DNA from: Extensimonas perlucida
GTDB taxonomy: Bacteria > Pseudomonadota > Gammaproteobacteria > Burkholderiales > Burkholderiaceae_C
Assembly (NCBI RefSeq): GCF_007655255.1
Contig: NZ_VMYE01000019.1
Span: 1-64,000 of the forward strand
Direction of reading: 5' to 3'
Length of the DNA stretch: 64,000 bases
The notes under the pieces were generated by a model. The model was not told the DNA's origin and made no database searches. It saw only the letters and a list, made by a program, of their open reading frames with translations. The translations under genes and the position numbers were made by a program. Below are positions 37,891 through 45,778 of the stretch, piece by piece; within the stretch, counting starts at the first letter, position 1; the number at the start of each line of letters is the position of its first letter.

Positions 37891-39072
37891 ATGGACATAA
37901 ACTTCAGCCCGCAAGACCTGGAGTTCCAGCGCGAGGTGCGCGCCTGGTTTCAGGCAAACACACCCGAAGCGCTCAAGCGCAAGGTGGTCACGGGGGAGAT
38001 GCTGCAAAAAGACGATATCGTCAATTGGCAGCGTAAGCTCGACGACCGCGGCTGGCTCGTCACGGGCTGGCCCAAGGAATACGGCGGGCCGGGCTGGACG
38101 CCGACGCAGCGCTACATCTACGACCTCGAGCGCGCGGCGGCCAACGCACCCGTAGGCCTGTCCATGGGAGTCATCATGCTCGGGCCGGTGCTGATCGCCT
38201 TCGGCACGCCCGAGCAAAAAGCCCAATACCTGCCGCGCATCCGGCGCTGCGAAGACTGGTGGTGCCAGGGCTATTCGGAGCCCGGCGCGGGTTCGGACCT
38301 GGCCAGCCTCAAGACCGCGGCCGTCTCGGATGGCGACGATTACGTCATCAACGGCTCCAAAATCTGGACCACCTACGCGCACTGGGCCACGCACATGTTC
38401 TGCCTGGTGCGCACGGCCAACACGGGCAAAAAGCAGGAAGGCATCTCGTTTTTGCTGATCGAAATGGACCGCCCGGGAATAGAAGTCCGCCCCATCGTCT
38501 CGATCGACGGCGAGCACCACCTGAACCAGGTGTTCTTCACCGACGTGCGCGTGCCCAAGAGTAATCTCGTAGGGCGCGAAGGGCAGGGCTGGGACATTGC
38601 CAAATACCTGCTCACGCACGAGCGCACGAGCATCGCGGGCGTGGCCGACTCCAAGGCGCATCTTGCGAACCTGCGCGCCGCGGCCAGCGAGCGTCGTTCG
38701 GGCGGGCGCCCTGCCATCGAAGACCCGGCGCTGCGCCTCAAGATAGCGCGCGCCGAGATCGATCTCATGGCGCTCGAATACACCAACTTCCGCGTGCTCG
38801 CAGCCACGGCGGCGGGCAAGGCGCCCGGGCCCGAGTCCTCGCTGCTCAAGAGCATGGGTACGGCGGTGCAGCAAACCCTCTCGGAGCTCGACGTGGAACT
38901 GGCGGCCGAGCTTGCCTGGCCCTGGCACGACAAGGGCGAATTCGGCCAGGGGCGCTTTGCCCACGCCATGCCGCGCTATGGTTTTTCACGCGCGGCGACG
39001 ATTTATGGCGGCAGCGACGAGGTGCAGAAAAACGTGCTCGCCAAGATGCTGCTCGCGGGCGGCGCGCATTGA
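37891..39072 (+). CDS. Acyl-CoA dehydrogenase, large subunit of a heteromeric enzyme (PimC-like)
   Basis: 393 residues: WPKEYGGPGWTPTQRYIYD, GYSEPGAGSDLASLKT, SKIWTTYAHWATHMFCLVRT and TIYGGSDEVQKNVLAKML. Helix G carries a candidate catalytic base, Glu244 in LLTHERTSIAG, while the late loop has Gly (YGGS) instead of Glu. This matches the large subunit of pimeloyl-CoA dehydrogenase and the ChsE/FadE heteromeric enzymes. It is followed 24 bases later by the small subunit. Confidence 0.88.
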   Translation: MDINFSPQDLEFQREVRAWFQANTPEALKRKVVTGEMLQKDDIVNWQRKLDDRGWLVTGWPKEYGGPGWTPTQRYIYDLERAAANAPVGLSMGVIMLGPVLIAFGTPEQKAQYLPRIRRCEDWWCQGYSEPGAGSDLASLKTAAVSDGDDYVINGSKIWTTYAHWATHMFCLVRTANTGKKQEGISFLLIEMDRPGIEVRPIVSIDGEHHLNQVFFTDVRVPKSNLVGREGQGWDIAKYLLTHERTSIAGVADSKAHLANLRAAASERRSGGRPAIEDPALRLKIARAEIDLMALEYTNFRVLAATAAGKAPGPESSLLKSMGTAVQQTLSELDVELAAELAWPWHDKGEFGQGRFAHAMPRYGFSRAATIYGGSDEVQKNVLAKMLLAGGAH

Positions 39073-39096
39073 TCGGCCCAGCAGGAGGAAAAAGCC

Positions 39097-40227
39097 ATGA
39101 ATTTCGAACTTTCTGCAGAGCAAAAAATGCTGCGCGACGCCGCGCAAAAGTACCTGCAATCCGAGTACGCCTTCGACGCACGCAACAAGATCATTGCGTC
39201 TGACGTCGGCATGAGTGCCGCGCACTGGAAGCAGTTTGCCGACATGGGCTGGCTGGGTCTGGGGCTGCCCGAAGCGCACGGCGGCTTTGGCGGCGTGATC
39301 GAACTCACGCAGGTGGCCGAGGCCATGGGCGCGGCGCTGGTGGTCGAGCCCTACCTTGCGAGCACGGTGCTCGGTGCACAGGCGCTTGCACTGGCGGGCA
39401 CGTCTGCACAGCAGCAGGCCTGGCTGCCCGCAGTGGCCGCGGGTGAGCGCATTCTCGCGCTCGCTCATGGCGAAACCGACGCGCGCCATGAACTGCGCTA
39501 CGTCACGGCGCAGGCGCGTGCGCAGGGCGACGGCTGGGTGCTCAACGGGCGCAAGACGGGTGTGCTCGGCGCGCCCTGGGCGCACGGCTTCGTGGTCGCG
39601 GCCAGAACCTCGGGCGCGGCGGACGATGCGCAGGGCATCAGCCTGTTTCTGCTCGGCGCCGATACACCCGGCCTCAAGGTCGCAGGCTACCGCACCTACC
39701 ACGGCAGCAAGGCGGGCGATCTGGTGCTCGATGGCGTGCGCGTGGGGCGTGACGCCTTGCTCGGTACCGAAGGCGCGGGCCTGGCGCTGCTCGAGCAAAT
39801 CATCGACCTGGGCACCGTGGTGGCTTGCGCCGACGCGCTCGGCGGCATGGCGGCGCTCTTGCGCAAGACGGGCGAATACGTGCAGACGCGCAAGCAGTTC
39901 GACGTGCCGATCGCGAGCTTCCAGGTCATCCAGCACCGCATCGTCGACATGTTTGCCGCGGTGGAGGCGAGCCGTTCCATGCTGCTCATGGCGGCGCTGC
40001 ACGCAGACCATGCCGACGCGCGCACGCGCGCCCGCATGGTGTCGGCGGCCAAATCGGCCATCGGCGAGCGTGCACGCTATGTCGCGCAGCAGGCGGTGCA
40101 ACTGCACGGCGGCGTGGGCATGACCGAAGAGCTCGACATAGGCCACTACTTCCGGCGCCTGACGCTGTTTTGCAACCTGTTCGGCAGCGCCGACCACCAC
40201 CTGCAGCGCTTTGCGGCCTTGAGCTGA
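39097..40227 (+). CDS. Acyl-CoA dehydrogenase, small subunit of a heteromeric enzyme (PimD-like)
   Basis: 376 residues with a degenerate ACAD fold: MNFELSAEQKMLRDAAQKYL, GWLGLGLPEAHGGFGG, GAPWAHGFVVAARTSG, TRKQFDVPIASFQVIQHRI and QLHGGVGMTEELDIGHYFRR. The late loop reads NLFGSADHHLQRFA, and no catalytic Glu is evident at either usual position. This fits a non-catalytic partner that binds FAD with the large subunit to form an alpha2beta2 enzyme. Confidence 0.87.
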   Translation: MNFELSAEQKMLRDAAQKYLQSEYAFDARNKIIASDVGMSAAHWKQFADMGWLGLGLPEAHGGFGGVIELTQVAEAMGAALVVEPYLASTVLGAQALALAGTSAQQQAWLPAVAAGERILALAHGETDARHELRYVTAQARAQGDGWVLNGRKTGVLGAPWAHGFVVAARTSGAADDAQGISLFLLGADTPGLKVAGYRTYHGSKAGDLVLDGVRVGRDALLGTEGAGLALLEQIIDLGTVVACADALGGMAALLRKTGEYVQTRKQFDVPIASFQVIQHRIVDMFAAVEASRSMLLMAALHADHADARTRARMVSAAKSAIGERARYVAQQAVQLHGGVGMTEELDIGHYFRRLTLFCNLFGSADHHLQRFAALS

Positions 40228-40278
40228 GCGGCCCCTCCCCGGCGGAGCACGCAGGCACCGAGACGAAAGAGGAATCGA

Positions 40279-41886
40279 ATGACAGAAATGGTTTCCAACG
40301 TGTCGGTGCACACCGACGAGTTCCGCCGCAACCGCGAGGCCTACGAGGCGCGCATTGCCGATCTGCACGAGCGCCGTGCGCGCGCCTTGGCGGGCGGCCC
40401 CGAAAAGGCACGGCGCCTGCACAAGCAGCGCAAGCAGCTGCTGCCGCGCGAGCGCCTCGCGGCCGTGCTCGACCCCGGCTCGCCGTTTTTAGAGTTTGGC
40501 CAGCTTGCGGGTGAGAGCATGTACGAGGGCGTGCCGCCGGGCGGCAGCATCATCACGGGCGTGGGCCTGGTCAGCGGGCGGCCCTGCATGATCATGATCC
40601 ACGACGCCACCGTGAAGGGCGGCACCTACTACGGCATCACCGCGAAAAAGCACGTGCGCGCGCAGATGTTCGCCTGGCAGCACCGCCTGCCCTGCATCAC
40701 CATGGTGCAGTCGGGCGGCGCGAACCTGCCCGAGCAGGAGTTCATCTTCCCCGACGACGGGCAGTTCGGCTCTATCTTCTACAACCAGATCCGCATGTCC
40801 GCCGAGGGCATCACGCAGATCGCCACCGTGCACGGGCCTTCGACCGCGGGCGGCGCCTACCTGCCCGCGCTGTGCGACGAGGCCGTGATCGTGCGCAACC
40901 AGGGCGCCATGTTCCTCGGCGGCCCGCAGCTCGTCTATGCCGCGACCAAGGAAGTGGTCGATGTGGAAACCCTGGGCGGCGGCGAGATGCACAGCCGCAT
41001 CAGCGGCGTGACCGACCACCTGGCCGAAAACGACGCGCACGCGATCGCCATCGTGCGCGGCATCGTCGCCAACCTCGGCACAGGCCCCCGCCAGCGCTGG
41101 GACGTGGCCCCGCCGCTGCCGCCGCGCCACGATCCGCGCGAGATTTACGGCATCGTGAGCGCCGACAACCGCCACCCGACCGACAACCGCGAAGTGCTGC
41201 TGCGCCTGATCGACGACAGCGACTTGCAGGAGTTCAAACCGCTGTATGGCGACACCATGATCTGCGGCTTTGCGCGCATCAAGGGCTTCCAGGTCGGCAT
41301 CCTCGCGAACAACGGCGTGATCTTTTCCGAAAGCGCGATCAAGGGGGCGCATTTCATCGAGCTGTGCTGCCAGCGCGACATCCCCTTGCTGTTCATGGCC
41401 GACGTGTCGGGCTTCATGGTCGGCCAGGCCGTGGAGCAGCAGGGCATTGCCAAGCACGGCGCCAAGTTCATCACGGCCATGGCCTCGGCCAACGTGCCGC
41501 GCTACACCCTGATCACCGGCGGCTCTTACGCCGCAGCCTACCTCGCGATGTGCGGGCGGCCATTCAAGCCCAACGTGATGATGATGTGGCCCACGGGCCG
41601 CGCCGCGCTCATGGGCCCAGAGCAGGCCGCCACCACGCTGACCATGGTGCGCGACAACATCCACGAGCGCGAGGGCACGAGCTGGAGTGAGGAAGAAAAA
41701 GAACGCTTCAAGCAGCCGATTCGTGAGCAGTTCGAGCGCTTCGCAAGCCCCTACAACTACGCCGCGCACCTGTGGTGCGACATGGTCATAGAGCCGACCG
41801 AAACGCGCGACACCATGGCGCTGCTGCTCGAACTCGCGGGGCGCCAACCGGCCAAGGAAACGCATTTCGGCGTGTTCCGCATGTGA
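40279..41886 (+). CDS. Acyl-CoA carboxylase carboxyltransferase (beta) subunit
   Basis: 535 residues, the length of methylcrotonyl-CoA (LiuB) and geranyl-CoA (AtuC) carboxylase beta subunits. Signatures: QLLPRERLAAVLDPGSPFLE, GGTYYGITAKKH, VQSGGANLPEQEFIFPD, GPSTAGGAYLPAL, LFMADVSGFMVG and TGGSYAAAYLAMCGR. It transfers carboxyl from carboxybiotin to the gamma carbon of a 3-methyl-enoyl-CoA in family members. The partner alpha subunit is at 41979. Which of the two substrates applies cannot be settled from sequence alone here. Confidence 0.92.
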   Translation: MTEMVSNVSVHTDEFRRNREAYEARIADLHERRARALAGGPEKARRLHKQRKQLLPRERLAAVLDPGSPFLEFGQLAGESMYEGVPPGGSIITGVGLVSGRPCMIMIHDATVKGGTYYGITAKKHVRAQMFAWQHRLPCITMVQSGGANLPEQEFIFPDDGQFGSIFYNQIRMSAEGITQIATVHGPSTAGGAYLPALCDEAVIVRNQGAMFLGGPQLVYAATKEVVDVETLGGGEMHSRISGVTDHLAENDAHAIAIVRGIVANLGTGPRQRWDVAPPLPPRHDPREIYGIVSADNRHPTDNREVLLRLIDDSDLQEFKPLYGDTMICGFARIKGFQVGILANNGVIFSESAIKGAHFIELCCQRDIPLLFMADVSGFMVGQAVEQQGIAKHGAKFITAMASANVPRYTLITGGSYAAAYLAMCGRPFKPNVMMMWPTGRAALMGPEQAATTLTMVRDNIHEREGTSWSEEEKERFKQPIREQFERFASPYNYAAHLWCDMVIEPTETRDTMALLLELAGRQPAKETHFGVFRM

Positions 41887-41921
41887 GCAAGGGCTCGCGT
41901 GTCAGCCAAAAAATATGCATC

Positions 41922-41969
41922 AAATTGGCCACTAGCGCTGATGTATCAAGCGCTGGCAGCTACTGATTT
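41922..41969 (+). repeat. Dispersed intergenic repeat, copy 7
   Basis: CAAATTGGCC, ACTAGCGCTGATGTATCAAG and CGCTGGCAGCTACTGATTTG: arms TAGCGCT / AAGCGCT form a hairpin. It lies inside an operon, between the two carboxylase subunit genes, and ends about 9 bases before the alpha-subunit start. Confidence 0.75.
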
Positions 41970-41978
41970 GGAAGTTTT

Positions 41979-44018
41979 ATGTTCAAAAAAATCCTGATCG
42001 CAAACCGCGGTGAGATCGCCTGCCGCATCGCGCGCAGCTGCGCGCGCCTGGGCATTGCCGTGGCGGGCGTGCATTCGAGCGCCGACCGCGACGCGTTGCA
42101 TGTCGACAGCATCGGCGAGTCGATCGAAATCGGCGGCGCCCCCGCGACCGAGAGCTACCTGCGCATGGACGCCGTGATCGCCGCGGCGCGGCGCACGGGC
42201 GCGCAGGCCATCCATCCGGGCTACGGCTTTCTGGCCGAAAACCCCGCGTTCGCGCGCGCCGTCGAAGCGGCGGGGCTGGTCTTCATCGGCCCCACGCCCG
42301 AATCCATAGAGCGCCTGGGCGACAAGGCCGCGGCCAAGCACGAGGCGCGCGCCGCCGGCGTGCCCGTGCTCGGCGGCAGCGAAGAGCCCAGCCGCGATGC
42401 AGCTGCGATCGCCGCCACCGTGCGCGGCATGCCGTTGCCTGTGGTGCTCAAGGCCGCGGCGGGCGGGGGCGGCAAAGGCATGCGCGTGGTGCGCACGCTC
42501 GATACGCTCGAAGCCGACATCGCATCGGCCATGCGCGAAGGCGCGAGTGCCTTTGGCGACCCGGCGCTGATCGTGGAGCCCTTCATCGAGCACGGCCGGC
42601 ACATCGAGGTGCAGATCGCGGGCGACGGCAAGGGCCACGTGATCCACCTGTTCGAGCGCGAATGCACGCTGCAAAGGCGCTACCAAAAGCTGATCGAAGA
42701 AGCACCCGCGAGCCACCTCGACGCGGCCCTGCGCGCGGCCATGCTGAGCGATGCCGTGCGCCTGGGCGAGCGCCTGCGCTACCGCGGCGTGGGCACGGTG
42801 GAGTTCATCGTGCACGACGGGCAGCACCATTTCCTCGAAGTGAATCCGCGCTTGCAGGTCGAGCACCCCGTGACCGAGGAAGTCACGGGCCTGGACATCG
42901 TCGAGCTCATGCTGCGCATCGCAGCGGGCGAGGGCCTGCCCGTGCGCCAGCAGGACTTGCAGGTGCAGGGCCACGCGGTCGAGGCGCGCGTGTGCGCCGA
43001 GGACGCGGCGCAGAACTTCATGCCCTCGACGGGCGAGCTCGTCGAGGTGCGCTTTGCGGCCAGCGGCGTGCGCGTCGAGTCGGGCGTGCGCGCGGGCATG
43101 GTGGTCACGCCGTTTTACGACCCCATGCTGGCCAAGCTCATCGTGCACGCGCCCACGCGCCAGGCCGCGCTCGACAAGCTCGACTGGGCCTTGGGTGAAA
43201 CGCAGGTGCTCGGGGTGGAGACCAACATCGCCTTTTTGCGGCGCCTCTTGAGTCTGCCCGACACGCGCGCGGCCACGTTCCACACGCGCCTGGTCGACGA
43301 GGTGCTGGCCGAGTGGCGCATCGCCACGCCCAGCGCGCCGCTGCACTACATTGCCGCCGCTGCCGCCTGGTGGCTGCGCGACGCGCGCACCAGCGCGCCT
43401 GCTTACGGCGCCTGGACGGCGCTGGACGTGACGGGCTGGCAGATGCACGCGGGCAGCGATTCGATCACGCCGCTGCCGGCGCTGCTCGTGCACTCGGGTG
43501 GGCAGACGCACGAAGTGCGCGTCGGCGCGCTCGCGCCCGATGGCGAAGTCACGGTGCAGGTGGGTGCCGAATCCTTGCGCCTGGCGCTCGCACCCATGGC
43601 CGACGGCCACTGGCGCGTGCGCCGCGGCGATTGCCACGAAACGCTGCAGATCGCGTGCAAGGGCGAGGCGCTGTTCGTGCAGGGCAGCGCGGGCGCCTTC
43701 ACGCTGGGCACGGCTTCGTACGTCAACCAGGTGGCCGCGGCGCGCAAGTCCAGCGGCCAATTGCGCACGCCCATGATGGGCGTGATCTTGCAGACCCACG
43801 TCGCCGTGGGCGACCAGGTGCGCGCGGGCGACGTGGTGGCGACCATGGAGTCGATGAAGATGGAGCTGCGCATCACGGCCGAGCACGACGGCGTGGTGCG
43901 CTCGCTCAGCGTACAGCCCGGCCAGATGGTCGAGCGCGGCCTCGTCGTTGCCGTGATCGAGGCCGAGGAAAGCGGCGAACCAGGGGCCGCAGAAACAGCC
44001 GAGGGTGCCGCCGCATGA
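41979..44018 (+). CDS. Acyl-CoA carboxylase biotin carboxylase/BCCP (alpha) subunit
   Basis: 679 residues. The biotin carboxylase half has FKKILIANRGEIACRI, HPGYGFLAENPAF, ATP-grasp loop KAAAGGGGKGM, HIEVQI and FLEVNPRLQVEHPVTE. A BT-like linker follows, and a C-terminal biotinyl domain with LRTPMMGVIL and MESMKME (biotinylated Lys627). This is the alpha layout of methylcrotonyl- and geranyl-CoA carboxylases. The last ~20 residues are an Ala/Glu-rich tail. It follows the beta subunit, separated by a dispersed repeat. Confidence 0.93.
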   Translation: MFKKILIANRGEIACRIARSCARLGIAVAGVHSSADRDALHVDSIGESIEIGGAPATESYLRMDAVIAAARRTGAQAIHPGYGFLAENPAFARAVEAAGLVFIGPTPESIERLGDKAAAKHEARAAGVPVLGGSEEPSRDAAAIAATVRGMPLPVVLKAAAGGGGKGMRVVRTLDTLEADIASAMREGASAFGDPALIVEPFIEHGRHIEVQIAGDGKGHVIHLFERECTLQRRYQKLIEEAPASHLDAALRAAMLSDAVRLGERLRYRGVGTVEFIVHDGQHHFLEVNPRLQVEHPVTEEVTGLDIVELMLRIAAGEGLPVRQQDLQVQGHAVEARVCAEDAAQNFMPSTGELVEVRFAASGVRVESGVRAGMVVTPFYDPMLAKLIVHAPTRQAALDKLDWALGETQVLGVETNIAFLRRLLSLPDTRAATFHTRLVDEVLAEWRIATPSAPLHYIAAAAAWWLRDARTSAPAYGAWTALDVTGWQMHAGSDSITPLPALLVHSGGQTHEVRVGALAPDGEVTVQVGAESLRLALAPMADGHWRVRRGDCHETLQIACKGEALFVQGSAGAFTLGTASYVNQVAAARKSSGQLRTPMMGVILQTHVAVGDQVRAGDVVATMESMKMELRITAEHDGVVRSLSVQPGQMVERGLVVAVIEAEESGEPGAAETAEGAAA

Positions 44019-44078
44019 GCCGGCTCAGCCGCACCGCGCGGCCCCGCCAATAGCACAGAACCACCAAGGAGACAAACC

Positions 44079-44873
44079 ATGCACTACCAATCGATCAAAC
44101 TCACTTTCGAGGGCGACGCCGTCGCGCGCCTGACGCTCGCGCGCCCCGACATGCAAAACGCGCTGAGCCTGGACGTCGTGGCCGAGCTACGCCACGCCTT
44201 GCAGGTCGTGGCGCAAAAAGAGCAGGTGCGCGCGCTGGTGCTCACGGGCGAAGGCAAGACCTTCTGCGCGGGCGGCGACCTCAACTGGATGAAGACCGTG
44301 CTGAGCCAGAGCCGCGCGCAGCGCATCGCCGACTCGCGTCCGCTCGCAGACCTGTTTTACGAATTCGACAACCTGCCCAAGGTCGTGATCGGGCGCATCA
44401 ACGGCCCCGCGACGGGCGGCGGCTTTGGCCTGACCTGTATTTGCGACGTCGCTGTGGGTGCGACCACGGCGCGATTTTCGCTCACCGAGGCGCGGCTGGG
44501 CCTGGCGCCCGCGAACATCGGGCCTTATGTGGTGCGCCGCCTGGGCTTGGCGAAGGCGCGCCGCTATGGGCTCACGGCGCAGTTCATCGACGCGGTGCAG
44601 GCCGAGCGCGTGGGCCTGCTCGACCGCGTGGTGCCGCCCGAGGAGCTCGACCGCGCCATCGAGGAAGAACTCGCGCTCGTGCTGAGCCTGCCCGCGAGCG
44701 CGATCGCGCGCACCAAGCGCCTGTTCAACGACATGGTCGGGCGCCCGCCTGTCGAATGCATGGACTACACCGCAAACTGCCTCGCCGACGCCTGGGAGAC
44801 GCCCGAAGCGCGCGAAGGCATCGCCGCCTTCCTCGAAAAGCGCGCCCCGGCCTGGAAAGTCACGCGCGCCTGA
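44079..44873 (+). CDS. Enoyl-CoA hydratase, methylglutaconyl-CoA hydratase-like (LiuC/AtuE type)
   Basis: 264 residues, crotonase fold: LTLARPDMQNALSLDVVAEL, LTGEGKTFCAGGDLNWMK, GPATGGGFGLTCICDVAVG and FSLTEARLGLAPANIGPYVV. The last motif (TEARLGL-PA-I-PYV) is that of the LiuC/AtuE group, which hydrate the product of methylcrotonyl- or geranyl-CoA carboxylase. The adjacent carboxylase genes support this. No HMG-CoA lyase for the following step is in the window. Confidence 0.87.
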   Translation: MHYQSIKLTFEGDAVARLTLARPDMQNALSLDVVAELRHALQVVAQKEQVRALVLTGEGKTFCAGGDLNWMKTVLSQSRAQRIADSRPLADLFYEFDNLPKVVIGRINGPATGGGFGLTCICDVAVGATTARFSLTEARLGLAPANIGPYVVRRLGLAKARRYGLTAQFIDAVQAERVGLLDRVVPPEELDRAIEEELALVLSLPASAIARTKRLFNDMVGRPPVECMDYTANCLADAWETPEAREGIAAFLEKRAPAWKVTRA

Positions 44874-44951
44874 ATTCGCCCAGCGCGGGCCGGCTGCGGC
44901 CCCTGGCTTCCCATTCACCGATTTCCCATTCCCCTTGCAAGAAAGAACCCC

Positions 44952-45740
44952 ATGAGCGACGCAGATTCCGTGTTGTACGAAGTGCGCGATGGCATTGCCA
45001 CCGTGAAGATCAACCGCCCCGAGATGCGCAACGCACTCTCGCCCGCCGCGGCCAACCGTCTCTACGAGTGCTGGGACGCCGTCGATGCCGACAAGGACGT
45101 GCGCGTGGCCATACTCACTTCGTCCGATTGCGGCACCTTCTGCGCGGGGCTGGACCTGCGCGAAGCCGCGCGCGTGAAGAAAGAGGAGGGCGTGGACATC
45201 CTCACCAAGATGAAGGACCCGTTCCACAGCCGCCAGCGCCGTGTGGCCAAGCCCATCATCGCCGCCATGACGGGGCATTTGATTGCGGGCGGCATGATGC
45301 TGAGCCTGAACTCCGACCTGCGCGTGGGCCTCAAGGGCACGCAGGTCGGCATCACCGAAACGCGCATCGCCGGGCGCGGCAGCCCCTGGGCCATTCCGCT
45401 GCTGTGGATGCTGCCGCAGCCGCTGCTCATGGAAATGGTGCTCACGGGCGAGCTCTACCCGATCGAGCCCTTCCATGAGCTGCGCTTCATCAACTACCTC
45501 GAAGACACGCCCGACGCCGTGCGCGCACGCGCGCAAAAGCTCGCCGAGCGCATCCGCGACAATGCGCCGCTGTCGGTCATGGCGGGCAAGGAGTCGATCA
45601 TGACGGCCATGAGCGCGGGCTGCGATGCCGGCATGGCGCTCGCGCACAACATCTACCGCGCGGCCTACGCGAGCGAAGACGCCCAGGAAGGCCCACGCGC
45701 TTTCGCGGAAAAGCGCAAACCCGTGTGGAAAGGCCGCTGA
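44952..45740 (+). CDS. Enoyl-CoA hydratase/isomerase-family protein
   Basis: 262 residues: VKINRPEMRNALSPAAANRL, oxyanion segment SSDCGTFCAGLDL and GHLIAGGMMLSLNSDLRVG. The first hydratase Glu position is Met (GGMMLS). The second region reads GITETRIAGRGSPWAIPLLW, without the usual PGAGG turn. The fold is clear, but the active site differs from canonical hydratases, so the reaction is uncertain. The C-terminal FAEKRKPVWKGR is typical of crotonases. Confidence 0.82.
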   Translation: MSDADSVLYEVRDGIATVKINRPEMRNALSPAAANRLYECWDAVDADKDVRVAILTSSDCGTFCAGLDLREAARVKKEEGVDILTKMKDPFHSRQRRVAKPIIAAMTGHLIAGGMMLSLNSDLRVGLKGTQVGITETRIAGRGSPWAIPLLWMLPQPLLMEMVLTGELYPIEPFHELRFINYLEDTPDAVRARAQKLAERIRDNAPLSVMAGKESIMTAMSAGCDAGMALAHNIYRAAYASEDAQEGPRAFAEKRKPVWKGR

Positions 45741-45778
45741 AGGCCCAAGCCCCCGAACAACAGCGAATGGAGACACCA

